64,000 bases of DNA from Kribbella aluminosa (GCF_017876295.1 NZ_JAGINT010000001.1:2604001-2668000); one strand, 5' to 3'. Numbered from the stretch's first letter, positions 7,220 to 15,612 are shown. Numbers and translations are program-made. Notes: a model not told the origin generated them from the sequence alone.

Positions 7220-9327
7220 CGCACCTCCAACGGGACGGAAGCGGCGGCGGGGAGGGGGAAGCGGGCTTGGATTTGGCCGCCGGTGGGGGTTGGGCCGGCG
7301 GTCAGCGTGCCGCCCAGTTCGGCGGTGCGGTCGTGCATGGCTTGGAGGCCTACGCCGGGGTGCCAGACGCCGTTGGCGCTGCCGTCGTCGGTGATCTCGA
7401 TTTCGAGTTCGGTTCCGCAGCGGAGGGACAGTACGGCGGAGGTCGCCGAGGCGTGACGGACCACGTTGGTCAGGGCCTCTGTCGCGATTCGGTACGCGGC
7501 GACCTCCAACGCGGCGGGCAGCGGCGGCAGGCTGTCGGTGGTGACCGTGACTCGGATCGGAGCGCCGTCGGCGCGGAACGACAGCTGGTCGGCGCGTTGT
7601 CGCAGGGCGGCGATCAGGCCGAGTTCGTCGAGGGCCGGCGGGCGGAGGTCGTCGACCAGGCGGCGTACGTCGGTGATCGCCGAGCGGGTGTCGGCACGCA
7701 ACCGGGCGAGCAGTTCGACGGCTCGCGGGGTGTCGGTGGTGATGAGGTTGGCGGCGGCGTCCGCTGCGAACGCCACGCCCGTGAGCGTCGGCCCCAGTCC
7801 GTCGTGCAGATCGCGCCGCAACCGCCGTCGCTCCTCCTCGCGCGCCGACACCAGGTTCTCCCGCGACGTCTGGAGCTCCGCCGACAACCGGGTCGCGTGT
7901 ACTGCCACCGCCAGCGGTACGGCGACCAGCGCGAGCACGCTCCGGTCCGCCGACGACAACCCGGCCTCGCCCGAGCGCGTCCCAACCTCGAGGAGCCCGA
8001 GTACCTGCCCGCCGTACGAGAGTGGTACGACGGAAACCCCCTCCGCCGTCGGGCCGCTCGCCCCGTCGCCGGGGTCTACCGGCCCCGGGCCGGGGTCGAC
8101 CGGTTCGGACCCGGGGTCGACCGGTCCGGGGTCGAGCGAGGGCCGGGTGCCATGCGGGGGCCGGGTGTCGTGCGAGGGTGGGATGCCGTCCGAGGCGATC
8201 AGCCTGCCGTCTACTCGCAGGGCGGCGTACGGCAGGCGGAGTGCCGAGCGGATCGCGGCGACCACGCCTGGCAACCCGGCGGACAGTTGCGAGCCGACCC
8301 GGGATGCGACCCGCGCCGGGTCGTTGCGGTCGCCGTACAGAGCGCGGTCGACGAGTTGCTGCAGGCGCGGCAGCACCGGCGCGATGATCAGCGCGACGAA
8401 TACCGTCACCGCGGCCGAGCGGCCCACCTGTGACGCGATCAGCGAGTCGAGCACCGCGACCAGCGCGGCATAGATGCCGATGGCAACCAACGACAGGAGC
8501 GCCCAGGTCAGCGCGCGGGAGACCACCAGGCGGATGTCGAGGAGCTGGTACCGGACGATCGCCACCGCGACGGCGATCGGGATCAGCGGGATCGCCAGCA
8601 GTACGAGGATCGGCGTACCGGCGACGAATGCCCACGGGGTGACGAACAGCAGGGCGATCACCGATGCCAGGAGCAACCACAGCAGTTGCCGGCGGCCGGG
8701 TTCGTCGGCGCGGCGGTAGCGGATCGCGAGGCAGACCAGGGCGAGCAGGAGCGCGGCCAGGTTGCGTACTTCGGTCGCGGTCCACAGCGGCTGCAGCGCG
8801 TCGAACCGTGGGATTGTCAACAATCCGCGGGGCAGTTCGGGGGAGACCGGCTCGCCACTGCCCGCCATCTCGAGGACGAAAAGCGGCGAGGTCGCGATGA
8901 TGCCGATCGCGGCCCAGCGCCAGCGTGGTGACAACAACCGGCCGTCCGGGAACAGCAGCAGCGCGAGGGGCAGGAACAAGCCGATCGACCACGGCCAGGC
9001 GGTCAGCGAGACGGTGACGAATGCCTGTTGTACGACGTGGTCGTGCACCACATGAGCCAGGGCGTCGGCGACCGGCGTTGTCGCGTGCCCGATGCCGTCA
9101 GCGAGGAACAGCCAGCCGATCGGGTTGGCCGGGCGATGCCAGGCGATGACCGCGCCGCAGAGGCCGAAGGTCAGACCCATCAGCCCGTTCGTCACGACGA
9201 AGTTGTCGACAAGTTGCTGCCAGCCCCAGCCGGCCGAGACGCCGTACGCGACGGCGAAAACCACCTCGACCACGACCAGCGCGGCGAGCGCGCCGGCCAG
9301 GCCGCGGCGGTTTCCGGAGGTTGCCAT
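7216..9327 (-). CDS. Membrane sensor histidine kinase (HisKA_3 family)
   Basis: A 703-residue protein; I start at ATG 9327 (MATSGNRRGLAGAL) because the first membrane helix follows and the open frame farther upstream lies antisense to other genes. About nine hydrophobic segments fill the first ~320 residues. A GAF-like segment (~360-480) contains a low-complexity linker of repeated 'VDPG' units (nt ~8060-8150). The HisKA_3 dimerisation helix has RRDLHDGLGP with phospho-acceptor H508, and the HATPase_c end shows EALTNVVRHA and GVGLQAMHDR. It passes phosphate to the overlapping response regulator. The many membrane helices suggest sensing of a membrane or hydrophobic cue (inference). Confidence 0.88.
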   Translation of the reverse strand: MATSGNRRGLAGALAALVVVEVVFAVAYGVSAGWGWQQLVDNFVVTNGLMGLTFGLCGAVIAWHRPANPIGWLFLADGIGHATTPVADALAHVVHDHVVQQAFVTVSLTAWPWSIGLFLPLALLLFPDGRLLSPRWRWAAIGIIATSPLFVLEMAGSGEPVSPELPRGLLTIPRFDALQPLWTATEVRNLAALLLALVCLAIRYRRADEPGRRQLLWLLLASVIALLFVTPWAFVAGTPILVLLAIPLIPIAVAVAIVRYQLLDIRLVVSRALTWALLSLVAIGIYAALVAVLDSLIASQVGRSAAVTVFVALIIAPVLPRLQQLVDRALYGDRNDPARVASRVGSQLSAGLPGVVAAIRSALRLPYAALRVDGRLIASDGIPPSHDTRPPHGTRPSLDPGPVDPGSEPVDPGPGPVDPGDGASGPTAEGVSVVPLSYGGQVLGLLEVGTRSGEAGLSSADRSVLALVAVPLAVAVHATRLSAELQTSRENLVSAREEERRRLRRDLHDGLGPTLTGVAFAADAAANLITTDTPRAVELLARLRADTRSAITDVRRLVDDLRPPALDELGLIAALRQRADQLSFRADGAPIRVTVTTDSLPPLPAALEVAAYRIATEALTNVVRHASATSAVLSLRCGTELEIEITDDGSANGVWHPGVGLQAMHDRTAELGGTLTAGPTPTGGQIQARFPLPAAASVPLEVR

Positions 9328-9344
9328 ACCCGAAGTGTGCTCCC

Positions 9345-9378
9345 GGAACGTTCCCGGCGTCTCGGGATCGCGATCCCG
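9345..9378. promoter_or_regulatory. Two palindromes in the divergent promoter region of the kinase operon
   Basis: GGAACGTTCC (9345-9354) and the 16-bp perfect palindrome CGGGATCGCGATCCCG (9363-9378) lie between the kinase start (9327) and the membrane-protein operon (9482). Position suggests operators for one or both operons; no regulator is assigned. Confidence 0.45.
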
Positions 9379-9481
9379 GATCCGGCGGGGGACTGCCTGC
9401 GCCGGAGGGATCCGGTCCCCGGGCGGCGCCGGTTCCGGGACCGCACTGTGGTGCCGAACCACGACACAAGGGGGTAAGGAG

Positions 9482-9826
9482 ATGTACAGATTCGGTTTGG
9501 TGCTGCTGGGGTTGCTCGCACTCGCGGACCTCGCGTCGCCGCTCATGACGGACGGGGAGCACCCGCCGATGAGTATCGCGATCGGGTCCGCGGTCATCGG
9601 GCTGATCAGCCTGGCGCTGGTCGGTCTCGCCTGGCGGGGGAAGCGGTGGGCGCTCGCGCCGCTGATCACGTTGCGCCTGGCGTCGGCGTTGCTCGCAGTA
9701 CCGGCGTTCTTCGCGTCCGGCGTACCTGCGGTTGCGGTCGCCGCCGCCGGGATCGGTGTTGCGGCGACGGTTGTCGGCGTGATCGCAGTACTGCTGCCGA
9801 AGCGCGTGCTGGCAGGTGCGCGATGA
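9482..9826 (+). CDS. Small integral membrane protein
   Basis: A 114-residue hydrophobic protein with four predicted membrane helices (for example FGLVLLGLLALADLASPL and AVAAAGIGVAATVVGVIAVL). ATG 9482 follows a clean AAGGAG site. The stop overlaps the next start (ATGA), so the two membrane proteins form an operon, read divergently from the histidine kinase. The family is not recognised, and no catalytic motif is seen. The shared control region hints that the pair may be a target or accessory of the two-component system. Confidence 0.75.
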   Translation: MYRFGLVLLGLLALADLASPLMTDGEHPPMSIAIGSAVIGLISLALVGLAWRGKRWALAPLITLRLASALLAVPAFFASGVPAVAVAAAGIGVAATVVGVIAVLLPKRVLAGAR

Positions 9827-10521
9827 CTCAGGAAACAGCACAGACGACCAGCGGTACGTCGGCGCACGCGGACATCCGGCCCGTCTGGAGGTGGGTGGCG
9901 GCGGTGATCCTGCCGATCGGGCCGGCGGCGGTGGCGCTGCTGCGGTTCCTGCTCCCGTACAACACGGCTGATGACTCGTCGACAATCGTCAATAAGATTG
10001 TCAACAATCTGGATCGCAGTTCGTTGGTGATCTGGTTGACCTACGTCGCGATTCTGACGTTGGTGCCGGGTGTGTACTTCGTGGGGCGGCTGACTCGGCG
10101 CAGTACGCCGTGGCTGACCGGGATCGCTGTGTTCCTGATGGTTCCGGGGTATCTGTCGTTGCCTTGGACGGCGAGCAGTGACGTCTTCACGTGGGCGGCC
10201 GGGACTGCCGGTGTCGACCAGGCGTCGATCACGAAGATCGCCGAGGTTTCGCACGGCTCGGTGAGCCTGGCCGGGTTGGTGTTCGTGGTTGGGCATGTGC
10301 TCGGGACTGTGCTGCTCGGGATCGCGATGTGGCGTTCCGGGGTGGCTGGCCGGTGGGCTGCGGTGGCGGTGGGGATCTCGCAGCCCCTGCATCTGACGTC
10401 GGTCATCATCAGCAGTCATCCGCTGGATCTGGTCGGTTGGGGGCTGCAGGCAGTCGGATTCGCCGCGGTGGGGTGGGCGATTGTCCGGATGTCGAACGAC
10501 GAGTGGCAGCCGGTTCGATGA
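9823..10521 (+). CDS. Multi-pass membrane protein, unknown function
   Basis: A 232-residue protein coupled by ATGA to the preceding small membrane protein. A polar N-terminal tail (~22 residues) is followed by about six hydrophobic segments, such as VAAVILPIGPAAVALLRFLL and LAGLVFVVGHVLGTVLLGIA. It resembles DUF-type actinobacterial membrane proteins with a conserved histidine between helices (SHGSVSLAG). No function is assigned. The loop SSTIVNKIVNNL is encoded by a near-palindromic ATTGTCAACAAT (9997-10008), one of the recurrent motifs of this region. Confidence 0.72.
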   Translation: MTQETAQTTSGTSAHADIRPVWRWVAAVILPIGPAAVALLRFLLPYNTADDSSTIVNKIVNNLDRSSLVIWLTYVAILTLVPGVYFVGRLTRRSTPWLTGIAVFLMVPGYLSLPWTASSDVFTWAAGTAGVDQASITKIAEVSHGSVSLAGLVFVVGHVLGTVLLGIAMWRSGVAGRWAAVAVGISQPLHLTSVIISSHPLDLVGWGLQAVGFAAVGWAIVRMSNDEWQPVR

Positions 10522-10570
10522 GCTGGACCCGGGCTCGGCGTTACGCTCGGCGTACTGAAGGGGGAGCGGT

Positions 10571-11539
10571 ATGGGCGAGGTAACGGGCGGGCCTGGGTTC
10601 GTCACCGAGCGCGGGAGTTTCCGTGCCGCGCATGTGGCGGATCAGAACGTCGAGCGTCAGGCGTTCGTGCTGGATCAGGTGGCTGGGCGTCCTGCGGTGC
10701 GGGCGTTGAAGGCGTGGGCGCTTGAGCAGTTGGCGCCGGCGGCGGGGGAGACGGCGGTCGACGTCGGCTCGGGTATGGGGGAGGACGTGCTCGCGTTCGC
10801 GACGTACGGCGCCCGTGCGATCGGCGTCGAGCCCAGCCCCGGCCTCCGAGCCGAGGCAGCCCGACGCACGGGCCGGGCCGAGGCAGGACGACGCGCGGCC
10901 GGGGCCGAGGCAGCACAATGCGCGGCTGGCGCCGAGGCGACGCTACGCGCGGCCGGGGCCGGGGCGGCATTACGCGGGGCCGGGGCCGAGGAGGTGCGGC
11001 GTGCGCCGGCGTCGGGCGCCCCGGAGGGCGTGGAGTTTGTCGACGGGCGGGCTGAGAGGTTGCCGTTCGAGGATGCGTCCGTGGATGTGGTGCGGTGTGA
11101 GCGGGTGTTGCAGCACGTTGATGAGCCGGGGGATGCGGTGCGGGAGATCGCTCGGGTGCTGCGTCCGGGTGGGCGGGTTGCGTTGATCGACACCGACTGG
11201 GGTACGTCGATCATTCACCCGGCGGACCCCGACGTACTGCAGCGCATCGTCGACTACTTCCGCGGTGAGACCGCCAATCCGTACTCGGGCCGCCGGCTCC
11301 GCGGGCTGCTCGTCGACGCCGGGCTTGAGATCACCGGTGAGACGGCCGCGACCTGGATCGAGCCGCAGGACGGCGCCACGACGGGCTTTGTCGGCATGAT
11401 GCACACGACCGCGGCCCGGGCCGGCGTGATCACCGACGCCGAGGCCGCGGCGTTCACCAAGACGCTAGGGGACGCGGCTGAGCGCGGCGTCTTCCATATG
11501 TCCCTCACGATGTACGCGGTCAGCGCTCGCAAGCCGTGA
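10571..11539 (+). CDS. SAM-dependent methyltransferase with internal nonapeptide repeats
   Basis: A 322-residue class I methyltransferase from ATG 10571 after GGGGGAG. Motif I is DVGSGMGED (64-72) and the acidic end of strand beta-2 is GVEPSP; ERLPFEDASVDVV and the HVDEP/EIARVLRPGGRV segments are the usual motifs of the ubiquinone/arsenite-type methyltransferase group. Between beta-2 and beta-3 (residues ~97-146) sit five near-copies of a nine-residue unit rich in Ala, Gly, Arg and Glu, encoded by a 27-bp tandem repeat, which the fold does not need. The substrate is unknown. Its 3' end overlaps the convergent EamA gene by 75 bp. Confidence 0.85.
   Translation: MGEVTGGPGFVTERGSFRAAHVADQNVERQAFVLDQVAGRPAVRALKAWALEQLAPAAGETAVDVGSGMGEDVLAFATYGARAIGVEPSPGLRAEAARRTGRAEAGRRAAGAEAAQCAAGAEATLRAAGAGAALRGAGAEEVRRAPASGAPEGVEFVDGRAERLPFEDASVDVVRCERVLQHVDEPGDAVREIARVLRPGGRVALIDTDWGTSIIHPADPDVLQRIVDYFRGETANPYSGRRLRGLLVDAGLEITGETAATWIEPQDGATTGFVGMMHTTAARAGVITDAEAAAFTKTLGDAAERGVFHMSLTMYAVSARKP
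10859..11008 (+). repeat. 27-bp in-frame tandem repeat inside the methyltransferase gene
   Basis: Five degenerate units translate as RRTGRAEAG, RRAAGAEAA, QCAAGAEAT, LRAAGAGAA and LRGAGAEEV. The period is exactly nine codons, so copy-number changes keep the frame. The insertion lies between the nucleotide-binding strands. Confidence 0.85.
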
Positions 11540-12385
11540 ACGGCGCGGCCATTGCACGACCAGTACCGCGGACAGCACCAGCGCGCCGCCGAACCACTGC
11601 GGCGCGGTGAGCTTCTCGCCGAACATCCAGGCCGCCGCGACCACTGTCACGACCGGCTCGAAGATCGACAGGATCGACGCGACCGAGGCGCCGACCTGCG
11701 CCATGCCGGCGAAGAACAGCAGGATCGCCGCGACCGTGCTGATCACTGCCACCGCGGTCAGCCACAACCAGCCGATCGGTGCGAACCCGAAGTCTGTGCC
11801 GCCGCGCAGGAACCCCAGTAATACAAAGGTTCCGAACGCCCCGGTGCAGACCAATGCACTCAGCGCGAGCGGCGGTACGTCGACCGAGTCGCCGACCAGG
11901 ATGTACCCGGTGTAGACGATCGGCGCGCCGAGTGCGAGCAGTAGCCCGGACCAGTCGAAGTGGCCGGACAGCGCGCCGCTGAGCACCAGGCCGATCCCGA
12001 GCAGTGCGATCACCAGCGCGGCCACCCGGCGCCGCGAGGCGGCCTCGCGGCGCAGCGCGATCGCCGTACCCATGACGAGGACCGGGTACAGGTACAGGAT
12101 CAGCGCGACCAGCGACGCGTCGATCCTGGCGAGCGCGGAGAAGTAGAAGGTCGACTGCGCGGCGTACCCGAAGGCGCCCATCGCGAGGCCGGTGAGCACG
12201 ACCCGGCGCGGCAGGTTGCGGAGTGCGCCACGGGCGAGCGCGATGCCTAGCAGCAGTACCGCGGCGAGGCCGAACCGGACGAGCAACAGCGCGTCCACGG
12301 ACACGCCCGCGCCGTACGCGAGCTTGCCGAACACGGCCATCACGCCGAAGGCGGCGGCGGAGAGAAGGCAGAAGAGGCGTCCCAC
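11465..12385 (-). CDS. EamA/DMT-superfamily exporter
   Basis: A 306-residue protein from ATG 12385 with ten hydrophobic segments in two EamA repeats (residues ~1-135 and ~140-275). The second repeat ends in IFEPVVTVVAAAWMFGEKL, the typical EamA signature around helix 9. Members move amino acids, purines or other metabolites across the inner membrane. It is divergent from a LysR regulator across a 78-bp gap with two perfect inverted repeats, the standard arrangement of a LysR-controlled exporter. The C-terminal tail overlaps the convergent methyltransferase gene. Confidence 0.9.
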   Translation of the reverse strand: MGRLFCLLSAAAFGVMAVFGKLAYGAGVSVDALLLVRFGLAAVLLLGIALARGALRNLPRRVVLTGLAMGAFGYAAQSTFYFSALARIDASLVALILYLYPVLVMGTAIALRREAASRRRVAALVIALLGIGLVLSGALSGHFDWSGLLLALGAPIVYTGYILVGDSVDVPPLALSALVCTGAFGTFVLLGFLRGGTDFGFAPIGWLWLTAVAVISTVAAILLFFAGMAQVGASVASILSIFEPVVTVVAAAWMFGEKLTAPQWFGGALVLSAVLVVQWPRRSRLASADRVHREGHMEDAALSRVP

Positions 12386-12404
12386 GACATCGATGGTCCG
12401 ACCA

Positions 12405-12451
12405 GTGAACCGTTCACGTCCATCACGGCTTCACGGACAGCATCGTGAAGC
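12405..12451. promoter_or_regulatory. Two inverted repeats between the EamA exporter and LysR genes
   Basis: GTGAAC-C-GTTCAC (12405-12417) and GCTTCACG-N8-CGTGAAGC (12428-12451) are both perfect. The second contains a T-N11-A-like LysR box. They fill the divergent gap and are the probable LysR binding and activation sites. Confidence 0.65.
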
Positions 12452-12463
12452 TAAGCTGAACGA

Positions 12464-13375
12464 ATGATGGATCTGCATCGGCTTCGGCTGCTGCGTGAGG
12501 TGCACGGCCGCGGCACAGTGCACGGAGCGGCCCGCGCGCTCGGATATTCGCCCAGCGCGATCTCGCAGCAGCTGGCCGTTCTGGAGCGCGAAGCCGGTAC
12601 GCCGTTGCTCGAGCGGGTCGGCCGCAACGTACGGCTGACCGCGGCGGGCGAGGTCCTGGTGCGGCACGCGACCGCGCTGCTGGAAGGTGTCGAGGCGGCC
12701 GAGGCGGAGCTGGCGGCGGTCGCGGCCGGACGGGTCGCCGGGGTGGTGCGGATCGGGGCGTTCCAGTCCGCGTTCATCCGGGTCGTCGCGCCGGCGATCC
12801 GCAGCCTCGCGGGGACACATCCCGACATCCGCGTGCAGGCCACCGAGCTGGAGGTCGAGCAGGCCGCGCCCGCCTTGCGGATGCAGCAGCTGGACGTGAT
12901 GGTCGGCGACGAGTACGACGGCCAGCCGCGCGCCGTCCACACCGACCTGCATCGCGAGCACCTGCTCCGCGAACAGATCAGCGTCGTTCTGCCGGAGGAC
13001 CATCCGCTGGCCGCCAAGCGCCGGGTCCCGGTCGAACAGCTGAGGGAATTGCCCTGGGCGGCCTGTCAGCCAGGCACCGGGCACCGCGAGATGCACGTCC
13101 GCGTCTGCCGCGAGCTGGGCGGGTTCGAGCCCGACATCCGCTACAGCTCCGACGACTTCCGCATCCTGCTGGAGCTCGTCCGTACGACGGGTGCCGGGGC
13201 GCTCCTCACGGACCTGGCCCTCGGCGCCGGTGCGCCGGGTGTCGCCGTACGCCTGCCGGCCGAAGGCGATGTCGGTCGGGCGGTCTTCCTGCTGACCCGC
13301 CGTACCCGAACTCCTGCGGTCGCGGCGGTCGCCGATGCGCTGGCGGCCGCGGCCACTGATCAGACCAGGTCGTGA
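12464..13375 (+). CDS. LysR-family transcriptional regulator
   Basis: A 303-residue regulator starting at ATG 12464 or 12467. The N-terminal helix-turn-helix (LHRLRLLREVHGRGTVHGAA, then ALGYSPSAISQQLAVLE) is followed by the substrate-binding fold, in which QISVVLPEDHPLA is the usual hinge-region strand. It faces the EamA exporter and probably activates it when a metabolite binds. The 3' end overlaps the convergent DHFR-fold gene by 16 bp. Confidence 0.9.
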   Translation: MMDLHRLRLLREVHGRGTVHGAARALGYSPSAISQQLAVLEREAGTPLLERVGRNVRLTAAGEVLVRHATALLEGVEAAEAELAAVAAGRVAGVVRIGAFQSAFIRVVAPAIRSLAGTHPDIRVQATELEVEQAAPALRMQQLDVMVGDEYDGQPRAVHTDLHREHLLREQISVVLPEDHPLAAKRRVPVEQLRELPWAACQPGTGHREMHVRVCRELGGFEPDIRYSSDDFRILLELVRTTGAGALLTDLALGAGAPGVAVRLPAEGDVGRAVFLLTRRTRTPAVAAVADALAAAATDQTRS

Positions 13376-13911
13376 CGGAGCAGGACTGTCCGATTGTCGA
13401 AAGTACGATTGTCGACAAGCCGCAGGGTGCGGCGTTCGGTGGGCTGGTGGACGGGCTTACCGCCACCGAGGATCACCGGGTGCACGATGACGTGGTATTC
13501 GTCGAGCAGCCCTCGTGCGGTCAGTGCCGCCGCGACGCTCGCGCTCCCGGTCAGCAGGATGTCCTTGCCCGGCTGCTCCTTGATCGCCTCGAGCTCGTCG
13601 GCGGCCCGGATGATCCGGGTGTTCCAGTCGGCGGATTGCAGGGTTGTCGACAATACGATCTTCGACGTCCGTCGCCAGACCGGTGCGAACTCGATCGCGT
13701 GCTGATCCGGGTTCAGCGCCTCGGCGTTCGGCCAGTACGACGACATCATTTCCCAGACCGTCCGCCCGTACAGGAACAGGTCGGCGCGCTCGGTCAGCCC
13801 CATCGAGTACGCGCCGAGTTCCGGGCCGAGCTCGGCCCAGTCGAACTCGCCGTTCGGCCCCGCGATGAAGCCGTCGAGCGACTGGTGCACGTAGTACATG
13901 ATCTTCCGCAT
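13360..13911 (-). CDS. DHFR/RibD-fold reductase
   Basis: A 183-residue protein from ATG 13911 after GGAGGA. The N-terminus IMYYVHQSLDGFIAGPNGEFDW and the phosphate-binding segment ILLTGSASVAAALTARGLLDEYHVIVHPVILGGG match the YwjB/RibD C-terminal-like group of NADPH-dependent reductases. Actinomycetes carry many such paralogues of unknown substrate; another lies at 15651. Two perfect TTGTCGACAA palindromes (13409-13418 and 13644-13653) fall inside the gene in different codon frames. Confidence 0.88.
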   Translation of the reverse strand: MRKIMYYVHQSLDGFIAGPNGEFDWAELGPELGAYSMGLTERADLFLYGRTVWEMMSSYWPNAEALNPDQHAIEFAPVWRRTSKIVLSTTLQSADWNTRIIRAADELEAIKEQPGKDILLTGSASVAAALTARGLLDEYHVIVHPVILGGGKPVHQPTERRTLRLVDNRTFDNRTVLLRHDLV

Positions 13912-14253
13912 GGTGTCCTCCGGGTGACGGCCGCTTGTGCCTCCTGGTCGGAGGCGGTTGCCCGGAATTGACACGCGTCAGCCGATCCAGCCCAAACTGC
14001 TGACGGTGTCCGTCGTCGGCTTGACCTCGCAACCAGCCACCACCTTGCCGAGGGGGATTGACGAAACCGCCTGGGCTTGGGAGATTCGGAGGGGAACGGG
14101 CGGGTCTGGGGGAGGACCGGCCGCTCGTCGGGGGTCCAGTTGCTCTCTGGGGTGAAGTCTTCGCGCTGTGCTCGACGGTGACGCCGGTCTGCGCGGTGTA
14201 CGCGGTGACGTGTACGCCGTTCTGCGACAGAACTTGTACAGGGGAGCGGGCGC
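13912..14253. other. 342-bp gene-free region upstream of the FAD-linked oxidase
   Basis: No credible gene is seen; open frames here are extensions of shadows. It holds a GCCTCC-N5-GGAGGC repeat at 13939-13955 and, next to the downstream start, GTTCTG-CGA-CAGAAC (14219-14233) followed by the palindrome TGTACA. These are candidate control sites for the oxidase gene. A TTGACA at 13969 lacks a matching -10. Confidence 0.5.
14219..14233. promoter_or_regulatory. Candidate operator before the FAD-linked oxidase
   Basis: GTTCTG-CGA-CAGAAC is a perfect 6-bp inverted repeat that ends about 20 bases before ATG 14254, where a repressor would block transcription or translation. No regulator gene is adjacent in the right orientation. 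Confidence 0.4.
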
Positions 14254-15612
14254 ATGATCGAGAACCTGCGGGAACGCACGCGGGGACAGGTCTTCGTAGT
14301 GGGAGACGAGGAATACGACGCGGCGCGCCGTGTCAACAATTGGATGATCGACAAACGACCGCAGGTGATCGTCCGGTGTGAGAACACCGGTGACGTGATG
14401 GCGGCGATCGACTACGCGCGGACGAACGACCTGGAGATCGCCGTCCGCGGCGGCGGGCACAGCGTGCCCGGCTTCGGTACGGTCGACGACGGACTGGTCA
14501 TCGACCTGAGCCCGATGCGGAACGTCCGGGTCGACCCGGTGACCCGGACGGCGCGGGCCGGCGGCGGCGCGACCTGGGGCGACTTCAACGCGGCGACGCA
14601 CGCGTTCGGGCTGGCGACCACGGGCGGGATCATCTCCACGACCGGTGTCGGCGGGCTGACCCTCGGCGGCGGGATCGGGTACCTGGCGCGGGGGCTCGGG
14701 CTGTCCTGCGACAACCTGGTGTCGGCCGACGTGGTGACCGCGGACGGGCGGTTCCTGATCGCCAGCGAGAAGGAGCACGACGACCTGTTCTGGGCGCTGC
14801 GCGGCGGTGGCGGCAACTTCGGCGTGGTGACCGCGCTGGAGTTCCGGCTGGCACCATTGTCGACAATCTACGGCGGCCCGATGTTCTTCGAGCTGTCCGA
14901 CGCGGCCGCCGTACTGGCCGGGTTCCGGGACCTGATCATGGACGCGCCCGAGCAGCTCGGCGGGTTCCCGGCGTTCCAGATCGCGCCGCCGCTGCCGTTC
15001 ATCCCGGAGGACCGGCACGGCGAGCCGTTCGCGGCGATCGTCGGCTGCTGGGCGGGAGACCTGGACGAGGGTGAGGCGCAGATCTCGAAGTTCCGGGAGC
15101 TGGCGCCGGTGATGGCCGAGCACGTCGGCCCGATGCCGTACCCGGCGCTGAACAGTGCCTTCGACGCACTGGTACCGCCCGGACTGCAGCACTACTGGAA
15201 GGCGAACTTCGTCACCGAGCTGACCGACGAGGCGATCCAGGCGCACCTGCGGCACGCGCCGGGCCTGCCGGCGGTGAACTCGACCGTGCACATCTACCCG
15301 ATCAACGGCGCCTGCCACCGGGTCACCCCGGACGCGACCGCGTTCGCCTACCGGGACGCGAACTTCGCGACCGTGATCGCCGGCATGTGGCCGGATCCGG
15401 CGCAGAACGAGGCGTCGATCGACTGGGTTCGGTCGTACTACGACGACATCGCACCGCACTCCGAGGCCGGCGGGTACATCAACTTCATGGCCGGCGACGA
15501 CCAGGGCCGGATCCGGGACAACTACCGGCAGAACTACGACCGGCTGGCGGAGGTGAAGCGCAGGTACGACCCGGACAACGTGTTCCACCTGAACCAGAAC
15601 ATCGTGCCCTGA
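14254..15612 (+). CDS. FAD-linked oxidoreductase (PCMH/BBE type)
   Basis: A 452-residue protein from ATG 14254 after GGGGAG. The N-terminal PCMH domain holds RGGGHSVPG with H69 as the likely covalent FAD attachment, then GVGGLTLGGGIGYLARGLGL and the LFWALRGGGGNFG segment. The C-terminal berberine-bridge-like segment ends YDPDNVFHLNQNI. Such enzymes oxidise sugars or secondary metabolites with oxygen. Unlike reticuline-oxidase types no obvious second Cys attachment is evident, so FAD may be singly linked (inference). There is no signal peptide. A strong bidirectional hairpin follows the stop. Confidence 0.88.
   Translation: MIENLRERTRGQVFVVGDEEYDAARRVNNWMIDKRPQVIVRCENTGDVMAAIDYARTNDLEIAVRGGGHSVPGFGTVDDGLVIDLSPMRNVRVDPVTRTARAGGGATWGDFNAATHAFGLATTGGIISTTGVGGLTLGGGIGYLARGLGLSCDNLVSADVVTADGRFLIASEKEHDDLFWALRGGGGNFGVVTALEFRLAPLSTIYGGPMFFELSDAAAVLAGFRDLIMDAPEQLGGFPAFQIAPPLPFIPEDRHGEPFAAIVGCWAGDLDEGEAQISKFRELAPVMAEHVGPMPYPALNSAFDALVPPGLQHYWKANFVTELTDEAIQAHLRHAPGLPAVNSTVHIYPINGACHRVTPDATAFAYRDANFATVIAGMWPDPAQNEASIDWVRSYYDDIAPHSEAGGYINFMAGDDQGRIRDNYRQNYDRLAEVKRRYDPDNVFHLNQNIVP

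Noticed and set aside
9328-10605. Upstream extension of the histidine kinase frame on the minus strand
   Set aside because: The frame stays open by GC bias but lies antisense to two real membrane-protein genes; the kinase starts at 9327 at its first membrane helix.
13969-13997. TTGACA as a promoter for the FAD-linked oxidase
   Set aside because: No suitable -10 follows at 16-18 bp.
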